Assembly (NCBI GenBank): GCA_004794785.1
Contig: SJOL01006435.1
Span: forward strand, 198,285-262,284
DNA length: 64,000 nt
Direction of reading: 5' to 3'
DNA from: Opisthorchis felineus
Lineage: Eukaryota > Platyhelminthes > Trematoda > Opisthorchiida > Opisthorchiidae
Positions 22,615 through 35,837 of the stretch are shown piece by piece. How positions within the stretch are numbered: position 1 is the first letter of the stretch; the number at the start of each line of letters is the position of its first letter. The notes beneath the pieces are model-generated. The model saw only the letters and a program-made list of their open reading frames with translations. It had not been told where the DNA came from and ran no database searches. Both the position numbers and the translations under genes were made by a program.

Positions 22615-22800
22615 GTGCAGATCAGCTGATCTTGGCTGAGCCGTTAAATGTCCAATCAACTACCCTGGATGTCGTAGGTTTGAGACTCCCTTGAATTCTC
22701 CGAGATGAGCACTACCGATGATGAAACAGCTTTTCAGTGGTTCTCGGCCTTTAAGCATAGATTGACTTCACCTAGAGGATGAACTCTCAGCTGTAACTTC
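22615..22800 (+). repeat. tRNA-derived SINE, family S1
   Basis: Decayed tRNA-like head (GGCTGAGCCGTTAAATG; GTCGTAGGTTTGAGACTCCC as B-box region) followed by the S1 body (GATGAGCACTACCGATGATG, GTTCTCGGCCTTTAAGC, CACCTAGAGGATGAACTCTC). Confidence 0.75.
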
Positions 22801-22861
22801 ATAAATTTCCTCACATTACCATCAGTCGCATTGCACATGCTGGCTTCCACCAATCGATACT

Positions 22862-23155
22862 GCAACGGCGGATACTACTGATGAGGCATGCAAGTAGTAT
22901 GTTGTTTTCTGGTAACTCGGCCTCGCGTCGAATGGAAGGTGCACCCCCACGGGGTTTATTACGGAAACTGCGGAAATGCTTTGCAGCGTCCGTTTACAAT
23001 TGCGTAATAGTCACTGAATATCCACGAAAGTTGAAGATGTGTGGGGGTGTTCAGTTTTTGAAAATAAGGTGCATATAATGTGTCTGCTTTCCTGTCCAAT
23101 AGTTTGTAACCGTTGAGTTGGTGTTTTCTAATAAACAACTCCGCAACGAACGGCT
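22862..23155 (+). repeat. Dispersed repeat R4
   Basis: TACTAC/GTAGTA hairpin head at 22873-22899, GAATGGAAGGTG, TTTATTACGGAAACTGCGG, CTTTCCTGTCCAATAGTTTG and the CTAATAAACAACTCCGC end. Good match to 16713-17015. Confidence 0.75.
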
Positions 23156-23639
23156 CTTACCCTTACACCATCAGTCGCACTGTTCATGCTGGCTTCTACC
23201 AATCGATGCTGCTCCATGTCAGAGTCCATGTTTACTCCGTGTGACAGAAGTACATCCGCCCATAGATTGATCGTAGCAAGATCAGTCCGTCAGAATGCAA
23301 CCCACATGGTTGATTCTGCAGTGTTTGGTGCCCTTCGATCCAATACATCGTCGGTACATTTGCACTGATACACACAAGGTTCAAAACTCTAAGATACTTT
23401 GTTGGCAAACGAGACATGTGATACATCCCTCCTGCTCGTTTGAGTCCAGGTTGATTTGTATGACTGGTTGGTCAGTTTTGTAGTCCAGCTTCATCACGTA
23501 GGATAATATAAGAAGATTAGGAAAATTCAACCGAGATTACATCCCACAAGTTGAGTGAATCTACGTCCAAAAGCAGAGGAACAGGATAGGTGACTACCCA
23601 CACCACGGGTGAAAGCAGGAAATCCCTCCGCCGCGGAAC

Positions 23640-23935
23640 TGTTCACTAGTGGACACCCACCTAATCAGTTACAGACTATTGGACAGGAAAGTCAAACTCT
23701 CATTTGCATGTTGTTTTTAAAAACTGAATATCCGTCTTCTTCTTGAACGCGTCCTCTTGAACTCTCCTGGATATTCATTGACTGTCACACAATTGTAAAC
23801 GAATGCTACAAAGCAAGTCCGCAAATTCCGTAATAAATCCCACCTTCCATTAGATCAAGGCAGAGTTGCGAGAAAGCCATATACTACTCGCATGCCTCAT
23901 CAGTAGTATCCATCGTTACACGGGTACTAAGTTTG
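23640..23935 (-). repeat. Dispersed repeat R4 (reverse)
   Basis: The reverse complement of the 16713-17015 copy, with ACTATTGGACAGGAAAG, TTTTTAAAAACTGAATATCC, GTAATAAATCCCACCTTCC and the hairpin head reversed at 23882-23908. With 22862-23155 it makes an inverted pair about 480 bases apart. Confidence 0.75.
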
Positions 23936-24034
23936 CTGGTCAAGTAACGCTGTTTAAGGTCGTGCACACAGTCCTTCACATTGTGGTGATATCCGGTGGG
24001 GAAGTTTGTCAAGAAACCGAGAATTTCGTACGAT

Positions 24035-24325
24035 TTGGGTTCAACTAGAACATAAGGTTGACGGACACTCGGGAACTGCGTCTACCTGATGAGCCCCAAG
24101 AAGGGCGACACCCTTTTGTGGGTTGGCAAACAGTTTTCAGCAACCTTATGAGTAGTGTAATACGTCTACACAGTTTGTCGCAGTATCTCGAATATCGTAC
24201 TTGCCGAAGAATGAGGTGACCTGATGCAGCACATTCAGTTGCTTAAAAACATCATAAACGAGTGATTCAGCTTGGTTCCATGTGAGTCTCCCGTCAAAGC
24301 CAAATTGATATGCAAATGAGTGTAT
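24035..24325 (+). repeat. Hammerhead repeat, near full-length, mutated core
   Basis: Ribozyme region 24051-24150: the outer stem (CATAAGGTTG/CAACCTTATG), CTGATGA (24086-24092) and stem II are intact, but GAAAC reads GACAC and the CCGGTC segment is lost, so it should be inactive. The downstream unit body is recognisable to GCAAATGAGTGTATT. Confidence 0.82.
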
Positions 24326-24329
24326 TGGT

Positions 24330-27300
24330 CGAAAACCGGAAATTGCTGGAATACTCAAAAACGGATTCAAACCGGTGACCTTCCGAACAGAAGTTGAACA
24401 CTTGCCGGTATCAGTTGCAACTTGGACAGGTCATAGTGTCACTCATCCCTCAGTCGCGGAATCTGTATCGTGTGGTCACGTTTTGGCTGACTTCCCGACT
24501 GATAAGTTCGTGGATGGCGTCAGCGGAGAAGCACCGTACAGCTACCTCATCCTAATTGGGAATCAACAGAAGATCGGTTTAGTCTTCAGGTTCTAGCTAG
24601 GGGTTCGCTGGTACTAATCTCCGTGATATACCCGCTGACAGTGTCCCCCAACAACAGTGATGCAGCCGCACAACGCTTCTCGACTGTCCAGCATTGGCTG
24701 ATTGCACTTGAAAGAAAAATCTATAGTTATAGGGCTATCAAGTCCACAATGTCCTGTGAAAATCCTCGTCTAAGACTTAGTCAGTAGTCATTTCCTCGCA
24801 AACCAACTGGGTGCGGTCCTGTTTGTTGCAGCTTTTTTGCACTACTTATTCGTTTTCACAGAACGGACAGTTTTGGATACAATGCTAACATTGTTGTGGG
24901 AAACAGAAAACAGACGAACACAAGGCTGTAGTTTTGCATACGTCTATGCCTGACGAATTGCATCCTAGCAAACTGGATACACTTTCTAGTTACCTCCACT
25001 TCCTGCCAGTTGCACAAGAAACATTTATAGAACTCCTCAGTTCACACTGAAACACCCCATTTGTGCAGTGTATCTCTTTTCTGCTGTAGAACAGTGCAGA
25101 AAATGTTACGTTATATCCAAACTCAACGATGTCCATGACGTCCTTAATGTATGTCAGGAGCCGTCGCGAGATACACGTCGGATGAGTGACCTACTCTGAT
25201 GAATTTGGAACCAACGGAACTCGAACGTGGACAGTATAACATGGAGCGTTCTTCATGCATCACATATAGTTTTCAGTTCCAGACATTTTCCAACCGGTCC
25301 AGTAATGTTAATCAAAATACACACAGACAGAAAAACGCTTTAAAAAATCCCCTACTTTTCCGATAGCAACTTAATATGAAATTTCACATATGAGCTTAAA
25401 TGAAGTGGATGAACCTTTTTTGCGGGAAAAATGCGGTAGGTTTTGTGTAAAATGTGTACGTTGCACGTCAAGTGTTGTGTAAAATATCCGGTTAAATTTC
25501 AGTCCTGTAGCTAGTTCGGTGATAAGAATTTTTGGCTATAGTTTGTATAAATGACCTGACTACTCGCCAGTAATCAGATTGGTAGAGTGAGTGAACACCA
25601 TTTAATAGCTTGTTAGCCAGTCATGGGAAGAACTATGCGATCGACTGGAGTAGTAAGATAAAACATACCTGAGTGAGTATGAGTATATCACACATTTTTA
25701 TAGAAGGAATCTCACATAAGTATTGACATGCATTATTTCTCCAGCATGTTCCCAAACACTTCTTGTGTCATAAGTTGGTTCGTCCATCGATTATGCCACA
25801 ATTGCTCATGATTGGACAAGTTTCTACGGCAGATGCTGTGCTCCCTCAACGTGATTGGTTGCTATTCCCATCGATCGGTGTCAAGCTTCTGTAGTCTCAC
25901 GTGTGACTACTTGGCAATACGGAATTATCTCGATTAGAACTTTTCGATTTGCAGTAGATGGTGTCATAATGACATCACATTTTCTGTTGTAGAGTTCATC
26001 ACGCCCAGAAAACAGTCGTAGCAGAAATGGTAGCATGCATGGCTACTTGTGTCATACGGAAGAATCTGGAGTACTCGTCCAACCATCAACTCACCGTTTG
26101 TCAGGACGAGATCCAGTAACATCTGGTTCTTGTTGGGTTGAACTCTTGTTGGATGTGGGACGTGCTGGTGTATTGCTCAATTTGCTGGAAATCGAGCGAA
26201 ATCTGCCTCTGATACGCGCATACCTCTACAACTTATATGTATCCCTGTGAAATGGAAGGCATTCAACATCGGGTACAAGGGGACTACCATGAAATGAAAC
26301 AGTGCTCAGGAGATATTATATCACTCCATCTTAACAGGTGTAGGAACAGACGAGCCGAAAACTGCACCAAAAACTGTCTGATGACTGCGTAAATTTTTGG
26401 GGTCAAAGTAGCTTGCCGCAAAACAAGGCAATTTCTCAAATCCATGGAACTTGCAATCGCATCGTACACCTGACAATAAAAGCGGGTTGTTTCTGTATCA
26501 TCATGTACACAGGACCCTGTACTTCTAATAAATTTGACCTTATGGGGAATTTTCACAAGTTCATCAAATACTCTTAGGTGGTTCTTTTGAAAACGGGTCA
26601 TGGTAACATGGGATTACGTTCTGAATTGCTGGACAGTGGGAAGATTGCACTTTGAGAAAACAAAGGTTGATTGATGCTGGTTTTTGCAAAGTTATGCGTA
26701 GAGACTTGAGTTGTTGTCAGGCCAGTTTTCCCTCTGTCAGCTTTTGACTAAAATTGTTGCAGTTCTCTGCTCTCTAAATTCCGAGTTTGTGGGTTCTGCT
26801 TCTGATGATGTACCAGAACTATTTTCATTTAGTTTGTCTTTTCTTCTTGGAGCCCACTCAAGACCAGTAACGGTGGCTTTAGGATTTCAGGGTTTGAAGA
26901 AATGGCTGTGTTCATTTGAAGCATTTGGGAAGAGGGTACCCATTTCATCACGAAAAAATGAAATTATATGTCATCGTGGAGCAAGTCAGTCTTGTCAGAG
27001 TGGTTCTCAAAATTTTTGCAAAGGCTATGGATCCGCGAGAGTTACGTAGAGGTTGCAGCTCAACAGTGGACAATCTAACCTATAAAATAAAGGCTACTCG
27101 TCCGAGTACGATCGATCCATTTGCACACAGTCATCAGTCCAGTGGGAAGTAATAACAGCATGAACATCTCAGTCGTTTGAAAGACAACCTGCCCACAAGA
27201 GCTTTTTGAATAGTTGATCAGGTGGTTGTTAATCTACTCTTCGAGCTTGGCAATTGGATTGCAAACACTTCTTCACCGTATGAGGAGGCAACATCAATAC

Positions 27301-29875
27301 GATATACTCAAGTCACTAATATTCCGACACATTGCCGTGTTAATCCGTCCAGAAGTATTCGTGGAGACTTTTCCGTCGTACTCTGGTGTCACGTCAGATG
27401 ACTCTGTCCGACCTGAATGGGCTCTAATGAGATTGAACCGCGATCTCATCGATTTCCTCCTCTTGGCGTGGCCTAACATGAAATGTTCTACTGGACCAGG
27501 AGAGGCATTTTGAACACTGCGTGGTTCAACCACAATTTCACTACCGCTTTGGATTTCAGCTAACAAGCAAACTGAGCTTGTATCGATTGCCTCGTTTCAT
27601 GGTGAAAACGAGTTTCTCAGGTGTGTGACTAATTAACTGACACAACACCAAGCTGAATGATTATATTGATTTAGGATTACAAGGTCGGCTGAAATGGTAA
27701 AGTAAATCGGCAGATTATTGATCGTTCAGCTGCATTTGACGCGTTCACAAAACTGCAGCTCTCCGGAACTAAAGTGCAAAAGCGTAAATGTAAGTTCCTG
27801 ATGTTTACAACCCAGTGGTCTGCACTGCCGCATACGTGCCTCACAAAGGCTGTCAGAAATGTTGGGCACGTAAATGTTGGAACATGCAGTCAGTTTCTTT
27901 CTGCTTGTCAACTGCGCCGCAAACTAGCAAATGTGTCAACAAACCGGTATCTTGGGTAGGCCACGCCTATAATAGTTTACTTGGTTTTCCCCTAACCGTA
28001 ACTTATTTCTGTTGATCAAAAGGTGCACCGTATCTGTTCCCGCGGCCTGTGTTTGTCCAAAGCTTGGCCATTGTCCTTGGTTATTTTCCACCGTGTCAGA
28101 TATCGGATAAACGTTTCTCTGTCGGTTCTTCAGGATGCATTCTCAATGGAAAGTTCAAGTTTGAACAATGCTCCTTGTAGCCTGCGCCGTTCTCCATCGT
28201 ACACTTACCTAGAGTAAGTCGTGTCCATCTCGACATTCGGAAAAAATGAGTACTGTTCACATATTTCCAGTTCAGAACTCTCCACAATAACCCCTCTCAC
28301 CATAACGTTCTTCATTCTGATAACGCGTTGTCCTCGTTCCCGGAAACAGAACAAAAGCATTCGGTCTTTGATGTTCGCATTCCTTCCCGTTACATGGTCC
28401 CATAAATAGTTATCTGTCTAACCGAATGTTTTTTAAAACCGGACATCAAATAACCCTATCGTTGGCCTGCATTTCCCGGGGAAAATTACTTTGATGAAAA
28501 ATGAGATATGCTTCAAAATGTTGGTCTAGCTAATTTTATGCCAGATGGCATTCCTTTATCATCTCCTATTTTCTGAGGCGGAATCGTTGATTTTCCTTTC
28601 CTGAGCAGAATTTTTCCATCCCGTTCGCGTCCCAGTGTTCTTCGCTTTACACAGGCACTCCTCAATTCCGCCTGTCTGCAAAAACTTCCTTCCTTGAGAC
28701 GGTAATTACCATTCCTGCACTTCTTGCTGCTAAGATCTAACAGCCCTCGCAACACGGTGAACTTCCCGACAAGGAACAGCTAAAAGGAGAACCCAAATAT
28801 CTGCAGGTGTAAGTCACCCTGTCGACAGAGGTTTTGCCAACGTACAATGATTTCATTTTAGCGGAAGCACCTGCCAAAGTCGTTATCTACGAAAAAAACT
28901 GAACATCTAACCCTAAATGAGTTTGCAAAACTTTTTTCGACAAGTGATGATCGGCGAAATGCATCCAAAGTTGTTTATATTGTTCTACCGTCATTTTGTA
29001 ACAGTATGAAATAAGTAGAACATCTGTTCCTTGGGAGGATTACTTGGATTCATGTAATTCTGCCATGCGTTATCTATGTGGATATGGTCATCAGCTGGTA
29101 GAGCCTCTGCCAAATCTGAAGACCAACTACCTGGAGATAGTCTGATATGTCCAAACAAAACGTGTTCAGAACATGTTTGGAAAGTTTTATTAACTGACCA
29201 CAAAAGCCAGTCTGTGAGGTGTTCTTTTATATACACGTGCTCTCACACGTGTACTCACATTTGTATACCCAATGTGAAATGGAGAATTTTCAGATTCTAT
29301 AGTTAACGGGTGGAAGCAGCCTTGTTGTTGGTTGTCAACAGTTAGGTCGATTGCATAATAGGCAAGTAGCGTCACACGATAGACTCGTCTCTTAACATCA
29401 TCGCGTCAGAAGCGCTTTCTTATGAAAACTTCGTGGTGATCCCTTTTCACTACTGGGTCATCTGTCATTCGGCAAACCGACGCATTTAACCTAACAGTGT
29501 CTTAACTGCCACTGCTGAAACCAGAAGACGGATGAACAACGAGATAGCATGATGAGCATAGCTGTAGAAAGTGAACTCCCGCAAGATGCTACCTGGCTGT
29601 GACTCAGACACGCTGAATAACCATCAGTCGATGCTCAGTGTACATGAACCAGTCAGCACACTGTGCAGTTATCGGGCCGACAAGACACGCGGCTGATCAG
29701 CGAGAGCGCTCAGCGTATGAACAACAAAGAATCCTTTTCGGAACTGGTAGTACACGTGATGTTTGGGTTGAATTCATTCAACAGGATTCTTCCTGCATTT
29801 TCGACATCTTCGAGGATTATAAATGCGTCGTCTATAGGTCTTCCGTATAAAAATGGAGCTTTTAGATGTCATGCT
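24330..29875. other. Long stretch without recognisable gene or repeat
   Basis: Open frames of 70-112 codons occur on both strands (for example 26284-26601 minus, 26711-27049 plus, 27294-27566 minus) but none carries a recognisable motif. Two ATTGG boxes lie at 25811-25815 and 25854-25858. The segment 27400-27500 reads as a lysine/arginine-rich peptide on the minus strand (GHAKRRKSMRSRFN) and could be an old transposon gag or leader; I cannot assign it. Confidence 0.4.
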
Positions 29876-29879
29876 TACT

Positions 29880-30065
29880 TGATCACTACTGATCAAGTGC
29901 TTGTGGTAGAACGGGTAAGTGTTCAAACCACTAGCCGGGAGGTCCCGGGTTCGGACCACCCTAGGTGCGCTCCCGGTGAATCCCAATGCTGTACAGTAAT
30001 CCCCAGCCTTTTACCATGGACTGACTTCACTGACCCGGAGCAATCTCCACTAAAGTTTGAAGAAA
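29880..30065 (+). repeat. tRNA-derived SINE, family S1
   Basis: Head CTTGTGGTAGAACGGGTAAG (A box), CACTAGCCGGGAGGTCCCGG, GGGTTCGGACCACCC (B box), then the body with GTAATCCCCAGCC and TGGACTGACTTCACTGACC. Confidence 0.75.
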
Positions 30066-30309
30066 ATGATTTTGAGATCTATTTGCGTGGAGGAACAATC
30101 ACCCCAAACCGTTCTTTGGACTTCTCTTGATGCAACACAGTATATCGTACGACTAAATATGGTCTGTCAACCTTCTGGGTCATCCTGACCATTTACTCCC
30201 CTTTCCTAATTTCCGCCTCTCTACATTTGAGAATCACTCTTAGAATTCGGGAGTTCTGAGCCAAAGTAGGCTCGGCATTTGACTCATTCAACTGGTCGCA
30301 GAAATCCTT

Positions 30310-30345
30310 GAAAAAGATTGCTTACGGTAACCGAAACGTCGGATT
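30310..30345 (+). ncRNA. Degenerate hammerhead-like hairpin, possible transposon tail
   Basis: CTTGAAAAAGATTGCTTACG followed by GTAACCGAAACGTC resembles the CUGAUGA-stem-GAAAC layout of PLE tails with a weak stem and a wrong first box. No PLE coding relic is visible upstream, so this is tentative. Confidence 0.2.
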
Positions 30346-30349
30346 ATAA

Positions 30350-31950
30350 CTTCTTATCCCACCACCCTGTGGTTTGACTTTAAAAGCTTCCAAACAATCT
30401 CAGAATTGTTGATCATGAACCATCGGCCATTTCCTGTGCTTCTGGTTGAAACGATCCATTGATTTGTGGGAGTCTTCACCACAATCTGAGCAAAGAGGTG
30501 TGACCATCATTCTTTCTGGGTGTTCGCAGTGCACTTAGCGATTCCTCTTCCGAATATCTCTGAAAATGTCGCTTGACAAACGTTCTAAGTCGACCGTAAT
30601 GTTTAGGCACTGGAAAACCTGCCCGCGACCGACTCAACTCCTGCTTTATCAAACGGAGTACGCATCGATATGCGCCTGACGGTTAGTTTCTGGTTGTTGA
30701 CAGATTTATCCGAACATTTATGTGAGCTCAGACGTGCAAGCAGTTTTTGCTCTGATTCTGATCACTGATAATCATCATCTGTGGGATCGGAAATTCATGT
30801 GCGTTATTCTCTTGTCATCTAGATTGGTCGCGTTCAGCCGCTGAACAAGGAAACCCTGAGACACGCAGGCATACGACCATTGTGTGGCGTTATTCGGTAG
30901 CCAGGAGCAGACAGTGGAATAGTTACTATTTCGCTCTGTGCTATCCGTGGATTGCGTCGTGTGGAAATCGCACTGCAGCGAGGAAGAAATAAGGATGCTT
31001 CCAAATTTTTACTCCAGAACTATACAGAATGAAGTTGAAGCCGTCTTCAGGCCACATTTGTCGGAAAGTGGAGTGGACACGATAGGAACTGTTCCCAGGG
31101 AAAATGACATTCCGGAGTCTTTCATTTAAGAACACTATAGCTCCAGAGTTTTCCATGGCGTAGAGCATCCGCTTCACTTATGGGAGACTTCGTCTTTGAA
31201 GTGCCGACTGGAGAGATCTTGTAGGAAGACGTTTTCGGCTGCTAATATGATTGTGCCGATCGAGACCCGCGCCTAAAGGACGGACCTCCAGCTCAACTTG
31301 TCCGTTCAATACATCTTTGCCTGCACTTATGTTGTATAGTACTTGAAACGGGCAAGTTGGAGATTGTTCACGAGGATCTGGGAGTATAGTCCAGCCATTC
31401 TGTACAAAGACATTGTGAAGACCATTTCTCGAGTTCACTACCCTATCGTCTGGTCAAAAAATGACATTTGCCGAATGGACTACTCGAACATGTTTAATCT
31501 GCAAACCTGAAAAATACGTAAACGGTTGCTGTTCACAGACAAAGCGATCGCAACCAGAGTTTTGGAACGCGGGTTGTACAGGCACTACGATCAATTTAAC
31601 CAATCCTATTATTACCGCGCTGATCAATGCTACTTCTGACAGTAATGAGTAGTCATTTAACTGTCCATGCTATGGCCTTTTTGTTTTTTGTGGCGAGTTT
31701 ACCAGCTAATCGCGCTTTTTTAGTCTGTTCAGTCCGACCGAATAGTTCCCACTACAGTGCTGACTGCAACTAGGTTTTCATCGAAATTCATCAGAAATTG
31801 TTCTGAATACCTGATTTTTTCGAGAAAGGAGTTCCTTCACACTGTTTCGTGATGAAATAATCTGTAGGTCATACTGGACTGGCAGTACGAACTTTCAAAG
31901 CACGACAGTTCAGAGTATTTCATTGATAGTTTTACCTTAATACGGTACAG
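30350..31950. other. No recognisable gene
   Basis: Short frames on both strands at 30938-31177 and 31178-31438 show no domain. Confidence 0.4.
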
Positions 31951-31954
31951 TGGT

Positions 31955-32190
31955 GTAACGGTGTATGCTACTGATGAAACATGCGAGTAGTGTCTGGTGA
32001 GGTGTCAAAACACCGTCCCCGGCATCAGTTTGAAGATTGGTACGGGGGAATTACGGAGCCGCTTTGCAGTGTTCATTCATTCTTCATTAACACTCCAAGA
32101 ACGTCCAAGAGAGCTCAAGGGGACTCTTGAGAATGTTCATTTTCCATCAGCTGCGCAAATGCGATTTTTACATTTGCGTCTAACCCACTT
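31955..32190 (+). repeat. Dispersed repeat R4, decayed
   Basis: GTGTAACGGTGTATGCTACTG, GATGAAACATGCGAGTAGTG, GAATTACGGAGCCGCTTTGC and GTTCAAGAGAGC-like blocks follow the R4 order with many changes. Confidence 0.55.
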
Positions 32191-32194
32191 AGCT

Positions 32195-33640
32195 TGAGTT
32201 CGTCAATAAGCAACCTCGCGCTCATTGACGCTCTTCATATCACTGTTAGCGAAGGACCAATTTCATTTCAGGTCCCACCTTTTTCCCATCAGTGTTCAAA
32301 ATCCACAGGCTTCTGTGGTTGAAGAGTGTTCACTTCATTTGCGCACTCAGCACCTACACCCGAATAATTCTGTAGAACAAGTGACGTTACCCGGAGCGCC
32401 TCTAAGTTATGAGTGCACAGATTTGGCGGAACTCGCCAAAACTGGTGCAGATACTGACGTCGTCTTTAATCGGTTTCCGCTGCTGAGGCAAATTAACCAC
32501 AAGCTTTAAGATTCTTATCATGTCTGTCTGTTCCTTCAAAGAACAATAAAAGTTCTCTCGTAATCCAGTTTGAACGCTTAGTTAGTGTAACGCAAATGAC
32601 CGAGGAGAAATCCTCATCAGGGTTTTAGAAGAAACAGGACCGAAGGTAATCATTTTCCACCAGAATAGGTCCTCGCAAAGACAACATCACTGGACTTGCA
32701 TTTATTTCATCGTGTTCTCACCTGGTTCAGGAATGTATTTGCGAACTCTATCCTCACTCCCCTACAAGGACCATTCCGGGAGATAATGCGAGAAAAAGCT
32801 GATGAATGAATTTTGCTATGATGTTACGATGTCTTTCCTTATCTGCAAGCGTTTGAATCATTTATCCTGATAAAATCATGCAAACGAAGTATGATCACTG
32901 CATGCTTTTCAGTTATAAAACGGCACCCCCCAACAAGCACGTTTAAGGACAGTTCCCTTCCTAGAATGGTCAAATTACTGCAAAACCTTAGATGCCGACT
33001 TTGCAGCATATACTAAAGTAATGCCCATTGGTTATCGACAAAATACCCGATTTCAATCATTCATCTGAACAGGATCTTGACCAAGATACTGAGAGTTCAC
33101 TGCTAGAACTTCCCTCTATCGACTTAAGGTGACCACTAGAGATCTTGCCCAGTGCATATTATCGTAAGTGTTCCTCATTGACATGCTTTTCTTAGTATGT
33201 CGCCTTTGGGAAGCTGTAGTGATAAGCAGCAGTCTGAAGTGATCTCCGCACGCACTGTCACACCATGCTTCAGGTCCCTCCAATTTAGCTGTTTCATGTC
33301 GGAATTTCGTTCGACTTGCACCACTTAGTTATATGGTTTTGATCACGTATCGGCCGGCGAGGTAAAGGGTTGAATCATACACGGCCACTTTCCTCCCAGC
33401 TTATCTACAGGTGCATAGGTCGTACAGGGCGAATGAAAAGAAAAACACGGCAGTCATTCACAGTCTCTTCAACCGAGTAGTGGTCACAACTAATTCCACT
33501 GCTCTGTACTTATCATCTGTACTCAGCTTCCGGAAGAACGAAAATGAGAAAACGAAGCATTAAAAATGACAAAAAATACTAACGCGATTCAAACTTGGTG
33601 TCGCAGTCCGATGTTTTTGTTAAAAGCCCAGATCTCTGCT
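32195..33640. other. No recognisable gene
   Basis: A frame at 32225-32509 is open but without a known motif. Confidence 0.4.
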
Positions 33641-33644
33641 GTTA

Positions 33645-33840
33645 AAAGAGATTTCGTCCTGCAGGTGAAACCAATCTTTGCTGGAAAACCGAAAAGCATT
33701 GGAGTGTTGCTTCATCTTTAATGAGAATCATCAACAGTGCACATCCTAAAGAACTCCACGGTGTGTCTCGAGCTCGCTAGCGGTTTGAACACTTAAGTGT
33801 TTGGCCATGAGCTGCTCGGCATCACATTACCACCAATAGG
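33645..33840 (-). repeat. tRNA-derived SINE, family S1 (reverse)
   Basis: GAGATTTCGTCCTGCAGGTG, GAAAAGCATTGGAGTGTTGC, ATCATCAACAGTGCACATCC, then the reversed tRNA-like head (GTTTGAACACTTAAGTGTTT then GGCCATGAGC). Confidence 0.8.
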
Positions 33841-34114
33841 AAGATTGTTCAACGCAGCTGATTCCCAGGCCTACAGGCAGTCTGCTAGGCCAGAAATATG
33901 TCTCACCCCGGGTAGGCTTGTTCTACAGAGCCGTTAAAACTCAATCTGAACGAGTTTATTTCTAGCAAGGAGAAATGATGGATTTGTACAACAAGATTAT
34001 CCGTCTATAGCTAAAAAATGTAGCCTCATATGACGTGCGCCTAATTACGTGCCATGGAGATACGGACAAGTAAGAAAAATGATCTCAGATGTTTCAGTTT
34101 TTAAAAAAATTCTG

Positions 34115-34165
34115 TTACCAGTTGAAAAAAGCTTGGAACCGATTGAGTAGTCATCTGTACGGTAT
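34115..34165 (+). repeat. Small PLE terminal-repeat fragment
   Basis: AGCTTGGAACCGATTGAGTA plus GTCATC equals the outer end of the intact PLE (45187-45213). Only about 30 bases are shared. Confidence 0.5.
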
Positions 34166-34339
34166 CAACGTCACACAGATGATCTTCAGACAGATGGTCT
34201 TTCAGGCAGATAGGTCCCGAACGCGGCACTCTGGAGTCTCTCGAATGAGCTTGCTTTGTGGAGCGCTTCGAACAGTTATTTTGAAAGTGCGAAATCCACG
34301 TACAGGTGAAAGGACGAGCGCAATCGTCCGCCGGAAAAC

Positions 34340-34590
34340 ACGATATTAGACATGAAATCAAACAACCCATCTGCACAGAGTTTTTGAAAAGTGAACATTC
34401 CCAAGTGTCCTCTTGAACTTCCCTGAAAGTTCTTTGAATTATTAGACCAAAAACCACAACAATAATAGCACTGCAAAACGGTCCATGATTTGCGCATCAA
34501 CCTTCACCTTCCATCGGATGCGGGGGTCGAGCTTGGACGCCAGACCAGACGCTACTCGCATGATTCACAAGTAGTATACAGCATTACCTA
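34340..34590 (-). repeat. Dispersed repeat R4, decayed (reverse)
   Basis: CCCAAGTGTCCTCTTGAAC, CTTTGAATTATTAGACC, CACCTTCCATCGGATGC and GCTACTCGCATGATTCAC then AAGTAGTATA follow the reversed R4 order. Confidence 0.5.
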
Positions 34591-34594
34591 ATTA

Positions 34595-35835
34595 GTATGA
34601 ACAGAACTGCACGTGTATACTTCGTATTTTCATAATTGTTCAAATCCTGTCCTATTCTGTGACAACCTGGAACTTAACTGAGATGATCATCCTTCCATGT
34701 GATCGAATGAGTGACTCCAAATCCATCAAAGGCTGTGGAATTCGGAATGCTGTGGTGTGCAGAGGGCATCAGAATGTGCTCACATGACCCGTCTTGAAAT
34801 AGCTGTGACCTTGAAACTCGTTATCCTACAATCAGTTTCACCAGTCCCTCAAATCCGACGGTGATGTAAACCGTTTTACTGGACGGCGCCGTTTGATTCC
34901 TTAATCTCTTTTAAGCATAAAGGTTGGCGCGTGATTTGCAGCACACGTGACTACTGGGTATTTTCTTATAAATCCATGGCCCATTTGCCACAGTCGCAAT
35001 TTAGACATTCGCAAAACTTAAGCTTTGTTTGCTACGCTTAGCTGCACTTTTTTGCTCTTGGCGCACATAACACCGGTGTAATTCAAGGAAATCCTCTAAA
35101 CTGATGGCTTGGAAGCTGATAGCCCAGTTAGGTTTTTTAAAATATGCTCAATATTTCGTTCTTTGCTCCCTCAGCTAATCTAATTCAGGCCTTGAACATC
35201 CTAGGAGTTCAAATGGGGAACCCCTGATCTTCTTCAATGACCTTATGATGCAATGTAACCATTCGGCATGCTTACGTGTGACATTTTCTTGTCACTCTCC
35301 TGCTTCAACCCATTAAACGTGGACATCCGATTTCGACTACTGGCAGGTACAAGTAGTCTTGGGTGCTCATTTCTTTCTATTGTAATGAGGTTAACAGCTT
35401 GAATCAGTGTTCTTGAAACTTGAGAAACTCCAGTCCCCAATCATTTTAAATGTTCTTGCAGATCTGCCTACTCTGGTAAGCCTTTCTTGAGGTAGTACTG
35501 TTCATTTATCATTTACCCCGGTCTGCTCACGAGGGGCTTCTTTATCGATAGACGAGGTTTCAAACCAATTCCACATGCTGGTATAATGTCGTTCACAGTC
35601 TCCTAACAGGGAGCACCTATCGGATGACTTCAAGTGTGGGATTCGATCCTCAAGAGGTTTATGAAAAGATTTCCGAGTACTGTGTAGCAATCAGTGCATT
35701 GACTCCTGGCTTGAGCGTGATACAGTACAAAAACAGAATTGATGCATTTGTTTGTCCTTCAGGTGGGAACCGCTTAGTGTTTACGACTTTTGACTGATTA
35801 AAATTCAAACTGTGTAATTTTTACATATTTCTCGG
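34595..35835. other. No recognisable gene
   Basis: Nothing beyond short frames. Confidence 0.4.
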
Positions 35836-35837
35836 GG

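Noticed and set aside
29663..30130. 155-codon open frame on the plus strand
   Set aside because: Overlaps the S1 SINE and has no protein-like domain; another frame is open over the same stretch.
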